From positions 1 through 22,097 of the forward strand of contig MNYE01000051.1 of assembly GCA_001873005.1 (NCBI GenBank): 22,097 nt of DNA, written 5' to 3'. Positions 7,652 to 15,342 of the stretch are shown piece after piece. Below the pieces are notes generated by a model, which did no database searches, was not told the origin of the DNA, and worked only from the letters and a program-made list of their open reading frames with translations. This stretch comes from Dehalococcoidia bacterium CG2_30_46_9. GTDB lineage: Bacteria; Chloroflexota; Dehalococcoidia; GIF9; AB-539-J10. The position numbers and the translations under genes were made by a program. The first letter of the stretch is position 1; each line of letters opens with the position of its first letter.

Positions 7652-8463
7652 TTTACATCAAGTAAGGTATCTAATCCATAAATCAACCCCTTGTGTTTTA
7701 CCACTTCCCTAATTGCCAGAATGACGCCTGGCGCATAACACTCTCGACTTATAGCTTCATGCCGCAAGCTCAAAGTCTCGCCAGTTCCACTAAATATTAC
7801 TTCCTGACAGGCCATAAATCCGGGCATGCGCAGGCTATGGATAGCTATGCCATCCAATTGCCCTCCCCGGGTACCGCTAATAATTTCCTTCTCAGCTTTA
7901 TGATAAATGAAGGGAGGTTCTTCGCCTTGCTCAGAGCGTGCTTGTGACATAGCTTTTGCCGTAGCTATAGCTGTACCTGAAGGAGCATCAATTTTCTTGT
8001 CATGATGCATTTCTATGATCTCAGCATGGGCAAAAAAGTTGGCTGCAATTTTGCATAGACGAATTAGGACTGCTGCTCCTAAAGAAAAATTAGAAGCCAC
8101 TACGGCTCCAACTTCATAAGCGTGACATAACTCACTAATCTCGGCTAAATTTTCCTCAGAAAGGCCTGTGGTGCCTATAACCATATTAACCTTTTGTTTA
8201 AGAGCAATACGAGCAGACGCCATAGAGGCTTCGGCGTTGGTAAAATCCACCACGACATCTGGTTGGCATTTTTTCAGTAGGGAATCCAAATCGGAGGAAA
8301 AAGGCACTAATTCTGATGTTTCCGGCAGAGCGAAATAGTATTGAGTTACTTCTTTCTCTGTAGCACCAACTATCTTCATCCCGGGCTCGCTATCTATCGC
8401 TTTGGTTACCTCTCGACTCACCTTGCCCAAAGCTCCGTTAATAACTACCCTTAAGATTTCCAT
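7648..8463 (-). CDS. dapB: 4-hydroxy-tetrahydrodipicolinate reductase
   Basis: DapB reduces the DapA product to tetrahydrodipicolinate with NAD(P)H. The start is ATG 8463 (MEILRVVINGALGKV) on homology; the upstream in-frame GTG 8484 has GGGAG only 3 nt away and would add seven residues. The 271-residue length is typical. The nucleotide-binding segment is NGALGKVSRE, with Val-Ser where MG is usual. The catalytic block HHDKKIDAPSGTA (153-165) contains H153, H154 and K157, and a C-terminal block RMPGFMACQEVIF follows. It overlaps asd by 4 nt. Upstream, 169 bp separate it from pnp, about 100 bp of which is a palindromic repeat, so its own promoter is possible but was not seen. Confidence 0.94.
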   Translation of the reverse strand: MEILRVVINGALGKVSREVTKAIDSEPGMKIVGATEKEVTQYYFALPETSELVPFSSDLDSLLKKCQPDVVVDFTNAEASMASARIALKQKVNMVIGTTGLSEENLAEISELCHAYEVGAVVASNFSLGAAVLIRLCKIAANFFAHAEIIEMHHDKKIDAPSGTAIATAKAMSQARSEQGEEPPFIYHKAEKEIISGTRGGQLDGIAIHSLRMPGFMACQEVIFSGTGETLSLRHEAISRECYAPGVILAIREVVKHKGLIYGLDTLLDVK

Positions 8464-8493
8464 CTTTCGCCTGTAAGCGTTCACCCACTCCCT

Positions 8494-8600
8494 ATGTCAC
8501 CCTGAGCGGAGCGAAGGGTCTCTGAGATTCTTCGCCTTCGGCTCAGAATGACAGGAAGCGAAGGGCTCCCTCAGGATGGCACTCAGGTGAACGGTTACTT
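8494..8600. repeat. REP-like palindromic repeat between pnp and dapB
   Basis: This is an intergenic copy of the family found inside dapA and purH. It has CACCCTGAGCGGAGCGAAGG, GAGATTCTTCGCCTTCGG and CTCAGAATGACAGG (8542-8555), the last identical to purH 14197-14210, followed by AGCGAAGGGCTCCCTCAGGA. Several overlapping GCGAAG/CTTCGC and CCTGAG/CTCAGG pairs allow strong hairpins in the pnp-dapB message. Confidence 0.8.
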
Positions 8601-8632
8601 CACCTTAATCTTCCCCCTTCAAAGGAGGCTAA

Positions 8633-10789
8633 TTAGGGCTTAGCATCCCTACTGTTGTGCCCCTGATATTTAGGAGCTAAAGTATCTCTCACCCTAGCTC
8701 CAGGCAAGCGAGAAAGCCCTTCAAGTACCGCTCTACGTGACAAATTTATTCTCCCCTGACTGTCAATCTCGATTACCTTGACCATTATCTCATCTCCGAC
8801 TTTTACCACATCCTCGACTTTGGCGACATGGTAGTCAGCAAGTTCGCTGATGTGTACCAAGCCTTCCCTTCCCGGTAAGACCTCTACCATAGCACCAAAG
8901 TTTAGCAGCCGAGTTACTTTCCCGGTATAAATATCCCCTAGCTTCGCTTCTCGAGTTAAATCTTCTATTATTTTTATTGCTTTTTGGGCTGCTTCCTCAG
9001 TTGAGGAACCAATAATAATAGTACCATCACTTTTTACATCTATCGTGGCTTTAGTTTCATCTATTATGGACCTGATAGTTCTACCCCCGGGACCAATAAC
9101 GCTGCCAATCTTGTTTGGGTCAATAGTCATCTCATACATTCTTGGAGCATAGGGGCTAAGTTCAGAACGGCTGGTACTAATGGTTTGCCCCATCTTGCCC
9201 AATATCTCCAGGCGAGCCAGGCGAGCCTGCTCTAACGCTTCAGCTAAAATCTTTTCATTCACGCCTTTAAGTTTGATATCAAGTTGCAAGGCAGTAATCC
9301 CTTGAGATGTACCAGCAACCTTGAAGTCCATATCGCCATAGGCGTCCTCCATACCCTCAATATCAGTTAGGATAACATAGTCTCCCCCTTCCCCGGTAAC
9401 AAGACCCATAGCTATCCCAGCCACTGGCCTTTTGATAGGCACTCCTGCGTCCATCAAGGAAAGACTTGAAGCACAGACACTGCCCATAGATGTGCTCCCG
9501 TGAGAGCTAAGAGCCTCGGAGACTAAACGAATGGTGTAAGGAAAGTTCTCTTCCAAGGGTAATATAGGGATAATAGCGCGCTCTACCAGAGCACCATGCC
9601 CAATTTCTCGTCTTCCCGGCGTTCCTATTCGCTTTACCTCTCCAGTAGAGAAAGGAGGAAAGTTATAATGGTGCATGAAACGCTTGGATTTCTCCAAACC
9701 TAACCCATCCAATGCCTGCTCCTCACGTACGGAGCCAAGGGTAGTTACACTTAAAATCTGTGTTTCTCCCCGAGTAAACAATGCCGAACCATGAGTGCAA
9801 GGCAAGAGAGCAACTTCACTTGAAATGGGACGAATTTCGCAAGCTTCACGACTATCTATGTGCTTTCTCGTCCTTAATATTCTCCTCCTTACTTCCACCC
9901 TAAGCTGGCTTTCAAAGGCAAGCTCAATTTTATCCTCCGCAAAAGAATTTCCTAACGCTTGTTTTATTTCCTCTCTCAAGGAATCTAAAGCTCGCTCCCG
10001 TGGCAATTTTCCTCTTTGTTCCAGAACCCCATCCAGTTTGCTATCAAACAAGGAGGCAATTTGGTTCAAGAGTTCAGAAGAAGTTTCTCGTGGTTTAATT
10101 TCCATCTTGGGCTTGCCCTGAATTTGACACAACTCTTCTTGGAACTTAATAATTTCCTGGTTAGCTTCGTGCCCGAATTTGATTGCTTCCAGTACCAAAC
10201 TCTCCGGGGCTTCCCTGGCACCTGCTTCTACCATCACTATAGCGTCCTTAGTGCTAGCAACAACTATGTCAAACAAACTGTTCTCGGTTTGAGACAGGGT
10301 GGGGTTTAAGGTAAAATTTCCATCAATGTAGCCAACATGCACTGCCGATACAGGACCGAGGAATGGAATGTCTGATAAAGTTAAAGCCGCCGAAGCAGCA
10401 ATAAGAGCACAGATATCAGGATCATTTTCCTTATCAGCAGAGAGCACTGTAGCTATAATCTGTATCTCATGATTGAATCCTTTAGGAAAAAGAGGACGTA
10501 AAGTTCTATCTATAAGCCGGCTAGTTACAGTTGCCTCTTGATTGGGGCGTCCCTCTCGTCTAAAGAAGCTGCCCGGTATCTTACCCGCAGCGTAGAGTCT
10601 TTCCTCATAATCCACTGTCAAAGGCAGAAAATCACCACGCTCCAATGGCTCACGACCAGCACAGGCCGTAGCCAAAACCAATGTATTCCCGTAGCGAATA
10701 GTGGTAGTGCCATTTGCTTGCTGAGCTAGTTTCCCTACTTCAAAAGAAAGTAACCTTCCAGCTATTAAACGCTGTAAAACTTGAGACAT
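8633..10789 (-). CDS. pnp: Polyribonucleotide nucleotidyltransferase
   Basis: PNPase is the trimeric phosphorolytic 3'-to-5' exoribonuclease of the RNA degradosome; it also adds heteropolymeric tails. The 718 residues hold two RNase PH-like domains, the second with REIGHGALVERAI, DIEGMEDAYGDMDFKVAGT and the catalytic Asp in QLDIKLKG. A KH domain follows at about 552-617 (IGSVIGPGGRTIRSI), and an S1 domain at about 618-691 (GKVTRLLNFGAMVEV, EGLVHISEL). Length and order are standard. It starts 5 nt after the rpsO stop (10797-10795), so translation is likely coupled, and its Shine-Dalgarno region lies at the edge of the tandem repeat that forms the S15 tail. In many bacteria pnp is autoregulated through its leader; the repeat would replace that leader here. 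Confidence 0.97.
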   Translation of the reverse strand: MSQVLQRLIAGRLLSFEVGKLAQQANGTTTIRYGNTLVLATACAGREPLERGDFLPLTVDYEERLYAAGKIPGSFFRREGRPNQEATVTSRLIDRTLRPLFPKGFNHEIQIIATVLSADKENDPDICALIAASAALTLSDIPFLGPVSAVHVGYIDGNFTLNPTLSQTENSLFDIVVASTKDAIVMVEAGAREAPESLVLEAIKFGHEANQEIIKFQEELCQIQGKPKMEIKPRETSSELLNQIASLFDSKLDGVLEQRGKLPRERALDSLREEIKQALGNSFAEDKIELAFESQLRVEVRRRILRTRKHIDSREACEIRPISSEVALLPCTHGSALFTRGETQILSVTTLGSVREEQALDGLGLEKSKRFMHHYNFPPFSTGEVKRIGTPGRREIGHGALVERAIIPILPLEENFPYTIRLVSEALSSHGSTSMGSVCASSLSLMDAGVPIKRPVAGIAMGLVTGEGGDYVILTDIEGMEDAYGDMDFKVAGTSQGITALQLDIKLKGVNEKILAEALEQARLARLEILGKMGQTISTSRSELSPYAPRMYEMTIDPNKIGSVIGPGGRTIRSIIDETKATIDVKSDGTIIIGSSTEEAAQKAIKIIEDLTREAKLGDIYTGKVTRLLNFGAMVEVLPGREGLVHISELADYHVAKVEDVVKVGDEIMVKVIEIDSQGRINLSRRAVLEGLSRLPGARVRDTLAPKYQGHNSRDAKP

Positions 10790-10794
10790 AGTAC

Positions 10795-11151
10795 CTATAG
10801 TCCCTCGCCAGATAAGGGGGGTTGAGGGGAGGGCCTCCTTTCCCCTGGTCCCTCGCCAGATAAGGGGTCGAGTGGATGTGGGCCACCTTTGACTAAATTC
10901 AGCTTAGCACTAAGAGACTGATGTCTCTCCGGCTCCGTCCTACTGAGATAGGCCAAAAGCCTTTTCCGCTTTCCCACCAATTTAAGAAGGGCATGTCGAG
11001 AATGACAATCATGAGAATATAACTTAAGATGCTCCGTTAGCCTTTTTAGCCGCTCAGTGACCAACGCTACCTGCACCTCTACAGAACCAGTATCATCCTC
11101 TTTAAGCCGGAATTGTTCTACGATTTCTCCTTTGCTTTCCTTTTCTAACAT
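10795..11151 (-). CDS. rpsO: Ribosomal protein S15 with a repeat-encoded C-terminal extension
   Basis: S15 is a primary 16S rRNA binder that nucleates the 30S platform. Residues 1-88 are a complete S15, with DTGSVEVQVALVTERL, HLKLYSHDCHSRHALLKLVG and KRKRLLAYL. The family usually ends at about 88-89. Here a further 30 residues follow (89-118, bases 10887-10798), rich in Pro, Gly, Ser and Glu, with PLSGEG appearing twice; they are translated from a tandem repeat. ATG 11151 has AGGAG about 6 nt upstream. The stop lies 5 nt before the pnp ATG. Either the tail is tolerated on the 30S surface or the repeat arrived after loss of the original stop. It heads the leftward operon. Confidence 0.93.
   Translation of the reverse strand: MLEKESKGEIVEQFRLKEDDTGSVEVQVALVTERLKRLTEHLKLYSHDCHSRHALLKLVGKRKRLLAYLSRTEPERHQSLSAKLNLVKGGPHPLDPLSGEGPGERRPSPQPPLSGEGL
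10801..10867. repeat. Tandem G/C-rich repeat encoding the S15 tail
   Basis: A 19 bp word, TCCCTCGCCAGATAAGGGG, occurs exactly at 10801-10819 and again at 10849-10867. The 48 bp period is a multiple of three, so both copies are read in the same frame of rpsO. Between them is a C/G-rich spacer with partial complementarity (GGGGAGGGCC with TTTCCCC). The word resembles the CCCTCTCC-type intergenic repeat also seen at 15302-15322. Confidence 0.8.
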
Positions 11152-11179
11152 ATCGCTCCTCAGTTCAACAACGTCCTAA

Positions 11180-11208
11180 ATGATACCACACCATAAAATT
11201 ATTGTATA
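11180..11208 (-). promoter_or_regulatory. Predicted rpsO operon promoter
   Basis: On the minus strand, TATACA (11208-11203) and TATCAT (11185-11180) are separated by 17 bp. The -10 box is preceded by TGG, giving an extended TGnTATCAT. It lies about 30 bp upstream of the rpsO ATG. The -35 box matches 4 of 6 consensus bases. Confidence 0.45.
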
Positions 11209-11212
11209 GAAG

Positions 11213-11242
11213 TTGCCCCGAAAGATTAGAATATACTATAAT
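11213..11242 (+). promoter_or_regulatory. Predicted purF operon promoter
   Basis: TTGCCC (11213-11218) and a perfect TATAAT (11237-11242) are separated by 18 bp, 18 bp before the purF ATG. It is back to back with the rpsO promoter, the two -35 regions lying only a few bases apart, so occupancy by the two polymerases may interfere. No PurR-type operator was recognised. Confidence 0.5.
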
Positions 11243-11260
11243 TATACCGAAGGCAACTTT

Positions 11261-12673
11261 ATGCACGAAAGTTGCGGTATTTTTGGAATTTATGGTCCAG
11301 GCATAGATATTGCTCGTATTATCTTTTTCGCCCTTTTCGCTTTACAGCATCGTGGGCAAGAAAGTGCTGGTATTGCTGTGGCTAATGGCAATGACATAAA
11401 AGTGCATACCAATATGGGATTGGTCTCTCAAGCTTTTACTGAAAATGACCTGGCTCTACTTAAAGGATACATTGGTATTGGGCACAACCGCTACTCTACT
11501 ACAGGGTCGAGCAAGTTAACCAATGCCCAGCCGGTGATGGCAAAATCAGACGGTTTGACTATTGCCTTAGCTCATAACGGCAATATTGTTAATGCTAAAT
11601 TGCTGCATGATGAGCTTGAAGAGCATGGCTGCAATTTTTGTGGCACCACTGATTCCGAAGTCATTGCCAACCTTATTTTGGCTTCTCCAGCTAAGGATTT
11701 AGAGAAAAAGATTGAATATGCCATGCACCGTCTCCAGGGAGTATATTCGCTGACAATCCTGACGAAGGACAAGCTAATTGGAGTTCGTGACCCTATGGGT
11801 GTGCGCCCTCTTTGCTTGGGAAGCATTAATGGAGGGTGGGCCATTGCCTCAGAAACCTGTGCCCTAGATCATATAGGTGCTGACCTCGTTCGGGAAGTTG
11901 AGCCCGGGGAGATTATCATTATTGATAGTGAGGGAGTAAGGAGTTTCAAAGGTAAAAGTGGGAAAAAGGCTTTGTGCATTTTTGAATATATTTATTTTGC
12001 CCGTCCTGATAGTATGATTGAAGGAAAATTGCTTTACCAGGCCAGACTAGCTATGGGTGAGATGCTGGCACGGGAATACCCGGTTGACGCCGATCTGGTT
12101 ATGGGCGTTCCGGACTCGGCTATCGCTGCCGGCATTGGCTATTCCAATGCCTCAGGCATCCCATACTGCGAAGGCTTGTTAAAAAACCGCTATGTTGGTC
12201 GTACTTTTATTGAACCCGACCAAAGAATAAGAGAACTTGGCGTGCAATTGAAATTCAATCCTCTTTCCCGGGTAATTTCCGGGAAACGATTGGTTGTTGT
12301 TGACGACAGCATTGTTCGCGGTACCACTACTCCTCGAGTGGTTAGTTTACTTAAGAAAGCTGGTGCTGCTGAAGTGCATCTACGTATCTGTGCCCCGCCT
12401 ATCCGTTACCCGTGCTTCTTCGGCGTAGATATGGCGACTCAATGGGAACTAATTGCCGCGAGAAAAACTGTTCCTGAAATCAAAGAATTCCTTAATGTTG
12501 ATTCACTTGGCTATCTTAGCCTTGATGGCTTAATTCGTGCTGTGGGCTTGCCCAGAGATATTTTCTGTCTTGCTTGCTTTACCGGCGAATACCCCATCCC
12601 AGTACAAATCGGGATGGATAAGTTGGCTTTGGAAGTATCTCAAAAGGAGGAGTTCAGTGGCAGCAAAGTTTAA
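11261..12673 (+). CDS. purF: Amidophosphoribosyltransferase (glutamine PRPP amidotransferase)
   Basis: PurF makes 5-phosphoribosylamine from PRPP and glutamine, the first step of purine synthesis. The start is ATG 11261, with GAAGG 7 nt upstream; an upstream alternative would read through the promoter. The protein begins MHES and then the N-terminal nucleophile C5 (CGIFGIYGPG), so a four-residue propeptide must be removed. Further motifs are the glutaminase HNGN, VRDPMGVRPL, and the PRPP loop VVVDDSIVRGTT (345-356). Four cysteines in B. subtilis-type positions (C239 in ALCIFEY, C385 in YPCFFG, C436 and C439 in FCLACFTG) indicate the oxygen-sensitive [4Fe-4S] class, in keeping with an anaerobe. 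At 470 residues its length is normal. It overlaps purM by 17 nt. Confidence 0.96.
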   Translation: MHESCGIFGIYGPGIDIARIIFFALFALQHRGQESAGIAVANGNDIKVHTNMGLVSQAFTENDLALLKGYIGIGHNRYSTTGSSKLTNAQPVMAKSDGLTIALAHNGNIVNAKLLHDELEEHGCNFCGTTDSEVIANLILASPAKDLEKKIEYAMHRLQGVYSLTILTKDKLIGVRDPMGVRPLCLGSINGGWAIASETCALDHIGADLVREVEPGEIIIIDSEGVRSFKGKSGKKALCIFEYIYFARPDSMIEGKLLYQARLAMGEMLAREYPVDADLVMGVPDSAIAAGIGYSNASGIPYCEGLLKNRYVGRTFIEPDQRIRELGVQLKFNPLSRVISGKRLVVVDDSIVRGTTTPRVVSLLKKAGAAEVHLRICAPPIRYPCFFGVDMATQWELIAARKTVPEIKEFLNVDSLGYLSLDGLIRAVGLPRDIFCLACFTGEYPIPVQIGMDKLALEVSQKEEFSGSKV

Positions 12674-13679
12674 AGGAGTTTACGCTGCTGCCGGTGTAGG
12701 TATTGATGTAGCTAATAAGATTAAAGAAAACATCGCCAAGCAGGTATCCTCCACCCTTTGTTCTTCTGTTCTAAATTTTGGCTCTTTTGGCTCCATATTC
12801 AAATTCGAAGGATATAATGAGCCAGTTCTGGTCTCAAGTGTCGATGGTGTTGGCACCAAGCTCAAGATTGCTTCATTATTAAATAAGCATGATACCGTAG
12901 GCATGGATATCGTCAACCACTGTGTTAACGATATTCTTTGCTGTGGCGCCAGGCCACTTTTCTTTCTTGACTATATCGCTATGGAAAAACTGGTGCCCGA
13001 GCAAATAGAGGCTATGGTTGCCGGCATGGTTAAGGCTTGCAAAGAGGTTGGTTGCTCTTTAATCGGTGGCGAAACTGCCGAAATGCCGGGCATCTACTGC
13101 AGCGGAAATTATGACCTGGTTGGCTTCATCGTAGGGGTGGTAGAGAAAGGGGAAATAATTGATGGCAGCCCTATTGTCGCTGGAGATGTTATCCTGGGCT
13201 TGCCCTCATCCGGCTTACATACTAACGGCTATTCGCTAGTACGACATATTTTTAGAGTCGAGGAAGATTCAACTTGCCTATATCGCTTCTACCCCGAATT
13301 AGGGAAAACTCTGGGTGAGGAATTACTTCAGGTTCATCGTTGCTACTATCAGGAACTCAAAACGGTTCTGCCATTGATTAAAGGCTTAGCTCATATCACT
13401 GGCGGTGGCTTTATCGGTAACATACCTCGTGTTTTGCCTCGAAGTCTTGCTGCCCATCTTTATAAGGGTTCGTGGGATGTTCCACCAATCTTCAATATTA
13501 TTCAGGAAAAAGGCAATATAGATGAGGCGGAGATGTACCGGGTATTTAATATGGGGATAGGTATGGTAATCATCTGCTCACCACAGGAAGCAAACAAACT
13601 TACTGGCACCTTGTCTGAAACCAGAGTTATTGGCGAGATAGTCAAGACGCAGGGGAAAGAAGGGGTAACATTTGATTAA
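12657..13679 (+). CDS. purM: Phosphoribosylformylglycinamidine cyclo-ligase (AIR synthetase)
   Basis: PurM closes the imidazole ring, converting FGAM and ATP to AIR. The start is GTG 12657, chosen because AAGGAGG lies 6 nt upstream (ends 12650) and the protein then begins VAAKFKGVYAAAGVGID, aligned to the family; the start is inside the end of purF (17 nt overlap), so the two are translationally coupled. Conserved blocks are SSVDGVGTKLKIA, DIVNHCVNDILCCGARPLFF, LIGGETAEMPGIY, LGLPSSGLHTNGYSLV and HITGGGFIGNIPRVLP. The length of 340 residues is standard. No purN (GAR transformylase) follows it in this window; purH comes next. Confidence 0.96.
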   Translation: MAAKFKGVYAAAGVGIDVANKIKENIAKQVSSTLCSSVLNFGSFGSIFKFEGYNEPVLVSSVDGVGTKLKIASLLNKHDTVGMDIVNHCVNDILCCGARPLFFLDYIAMEKLVPEQIEAMVAGMVKACKEVGCSLIGGETAEMPGIYCSGNYDLVGFIVGVVEKGEIIDGSPIVAGDVILGLPSSGLHTNGYSLVRHIFRVEEDSTCLYRFYPELGKTLGEELLQVHRCYYQELKTVLPLIKGLAHITGGGFIGNIPRVLPRSLAAHLYKGSWDVPPIFNIIQEKGNIDEAEMYRVFNMGIGMVIICSPQEANKLTGTLSETRVIGEIVKTQGKEGVTFD

Positions 13680-13688
13680 GGAGGAATT

Positions 13689-15287
13689 ATGCGTGCCATA
13701 ATAAGCGTTTCCAATAAGACGGGAATAGCCGATTTCGCTCGAGGCCTACAAGAACTGGGCATTGAGATATTTAGCACTGGGGGCACAAAAAAGTCCCTCG
13801 AGGCTGCGGGAATAAAAGTGCACAGTGTCTCGGAACTAACTGGCTTTCCTGAGATCCTTGATGGCAGAGTGAAGACTTTGCATCCCGCGGTACACGGAGG
13901 TATCCTGGCACGGCGTGATCTTCCCCAACACCTAGCTGAACTAAGCCAAAACCGTATTGAGCTTATTGATATAGTAGCGGTAAACCTCTACCCCTTTGTG
14001 GAAACAGTGAGCAAGGCAGATGTTTCCCTCAATGAGGCGCTGGAAAATATTGATATTGGTGGTCCGACTATGCTCCGCTCGGCAGCCAAGAATTTCCCTT
14101 CAGTTCTGGTAATTGTTGACCCTAAAGATTATGACCCGATTCTGAGATTGCTTCGCGGAGTTTACCCTGAGCAAGATTCTTCGGTCGCTTCGCTCCCTCA
14201 GAATGACAGGGAGCGAAGGACTCGCAGTGACAAGGGTGATATAGACCTAAAAGAGAGAAAAAGATTAGCGCAAAAAGCCTTCCAGCATGTAGCTATCTAT
14301 GATACTGCTATCGCCCAATACCTTAGTGAAGAGACTTTTCCTGAAGAAATGACCATAGCGTTGAAAAAAGGCTATAGCCTTCGCTACGGAGAGAATCCCC
14401 ATCAACAAGCTGCCTTTTACATTGAACAAAATGTGAAGCAAAGACAAGAAGGATTAGCTTCCCTCATCCAGCTTAGTGGACCGGAGATCTCTTTCAATAA
14501 CCTGCTCGATTTAGACGCTGCCTTAAACGTACTGAGTGACTTCGCTGCCCCCACCGTTACCATAATGAAGCACAATAATTCCTGCGGACTTGCTTCCCAT
14601 GACGACTTAGCTGAAGCCTATCGCCGGGCTCTCACAGGGGACCCTGTGGCTGCCTTTGGTGGTGTAGTTGCTGCCAATCGAGCCATAGATTTATCTACCG
14701 CCGAGGAAATAGATAAAACTCATTATGATGCCATTATGGCGCCAGAATATGAAAAAGAAGCACTGGAACTATTGCAGAGTAAAAAGAGTTTACGCCTTTT
14801 TAAAGTGCCTATGCCAGACTTAAATAAACAGCACCTTGATTTTCGCTATGTTAAAGGCGGCTTCTTGGTCCAAAGTCCAGATTTCCTAACCGAATCAGAG
14901 TTTCAGCCTCGCGTAGTCAGCAATCGCACACCGACAGAAGAAGAACTATTTGACTTGCTCTTTGCCTGGAAAGCGGCTAAGAGCATAAAATCCAATGCCA
15001 TAGTTATCGCTAAGGACAATACATTGTTGGGTATGGGGGCTGGGCAGCCAAGCCGCGTGGTAAGTGTTAAGCTAGCTCTAGAAAGAGCCGGTGATAGAGC
15101 AAAGGGCAGCGTCCTTGCTTCCGATGCCTTCTTCCCCTTCAGCGACGGCCCTGAATTGGCAATACATGGTGGAGTTACTGCTATTATCCAGCCTGGTGGC
15201 TCAGTAAAGGATAGCGAGGTGATTGAGATAGCGAATAAGCACAACGTTGCTATGGTATTCACTGGTGTTCGCCATTTCAGACACTAA
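13689..15287 (+). CDS. purH: Bifunctional AICAR transformylase/IMP cyclohydrolase with an in-frame repeat insertion
   Basis: PurH carries out the last two steps to IMP. ATG 13689 has AAGGAGG overlapping the purM stop. The N-terminal cyclohydrolase domain shows SVSNKTGI, STGGTKK, GRVKTLHPAVHGGIL and NIDIGGPTMLR. The transformylase domain shows RYGENPHQQAAF, the catalytic KHNNSCG (KHxNPCG in many relatives), GDPVAAFGG, GMGAGQPSR, and a C-terminal RHFRH. The total is 532 residues. About 26 residues at 157-182, between DYDPILRLLR and DIDLKERKRLAQKAF, are encoded by a REP-like repeat and include ASLPQNDRERRTRS. They fall near the end of the cyclohydrolase domain where homologues have a short loop of variable length, so activity is probably kept. 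This completes the purF-purM-purH operon. Confidence 0.96.
   Translation: MRAIISVSNKTGIADFARGLQELGIEIFSTGGTKKSLEAAGIKVHSVSELTGFPEILDGRVKTLHPAVHGGILARRDLPQHLAELSQNRIELIDIVAVNLYPFVETVSKADVSLNEALENIDIGGPTMLRSAAKNFPSVLVIVDPKDYDPILRLLRGVYPEQDSSVASLPQNDRERRTRSDKGDIDLKERKRLAQKAFQHVAIYDTAIAQYLSEETFPEEMTIALKKGYSLRYGENPHQQAAFYIEQNVKQRQEGLASLIQLSGPEISFNNLLDLDAALNVLSDFAAPTVTIMKHNNSCGLASHDDLAEAYRRALTGDPVAAFGGVVAANRAIDLSTAEEIDKTHYDAIMAPEYEKEALELLQSKKSLRLFKVPMPDLNKQHLDFRYVKGGFLVQSPDFLTESEFQPRVVSNRTPTEEELFDLLFAWKAAKSIKSNAIVIAKDNTLLGMGAGQPSRVVSVKLALERAGDRAKGSVLASDAFFPFSDGPELAIHGGVTAIIQPGGSVKDSEVIEIANKHNVAMVFTGVRHFRH
14160..14235. repeat. REP-like palindromic repeat inserted in frame in purH
   Basis: This contains a perfect 11 bp stem, CTTCGCTCCCT (14188-14198) and AGGGAGCGAAG (14208-14218), with a 9-base loop. 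It shares TTTACCCTGAGC and GATTCTTCG with the dapA insert, and CTCAGAATGACAGG with the pnp-dapB repeat. It is read through with no stop in the purH frame. Confidence 0.85.
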
Positions 15288-15301
15288 CTTCGGTAAAAAT
15301 T

Positions 15302-15322
15302 CCTCTCCCTTCAAGGGAGAGG
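15302..15322. repeat. Palindromic repeat downstream of purH
   Basis: CCTCTCCCT (15302-15310) and AGGGAGAGG (15314-15322) form a perfect 9 bp stem with a TCA loop, followed by TTAGGTGAGGGTGAA. This matches a widespread bacterial intergenic repeat type. No T-tract follows, so termination is not assured. The trailing GTGAGGG may serve as a weak ribosome binding site for the next gene. Confidence 0.75.
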
Positions 15323-15342
15323 TTAGGTGAGGGTGAATTATA

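Noticed and set aside
8464..8632. Lysine riboswitch upstream of dapB
   Set aside because: The gap is mostly a palindromic repeat, and no conserved lysine-aptamer layout was seen.
10801..10867. CRISPR-like short repeats
   Set aside because: Only two copies, inside a coding frame, with no spacer array, leader or cas genes.
11213..11260. Extended N-terminus for purF
   Set aside because: The extra residues cover the predicted promoter, and PurF requires the nucleophile Cys near the N-terminus after short propeptide removal, which ATG 11261 gives.
12537..12656. Extended N-terminus for purM from an earlier ATG
   Set aside because: It would overlap purF by over 130 nt, whereas a perfect AAGGAGG points to the GTG at 12657, where the family sequence begins.
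15302..15330. Rho-independent terminator after purH
   Set aside because: A good hairpin but with no T-tract, and it matches a dispersed repeat type, so it is listed as a repeat only.
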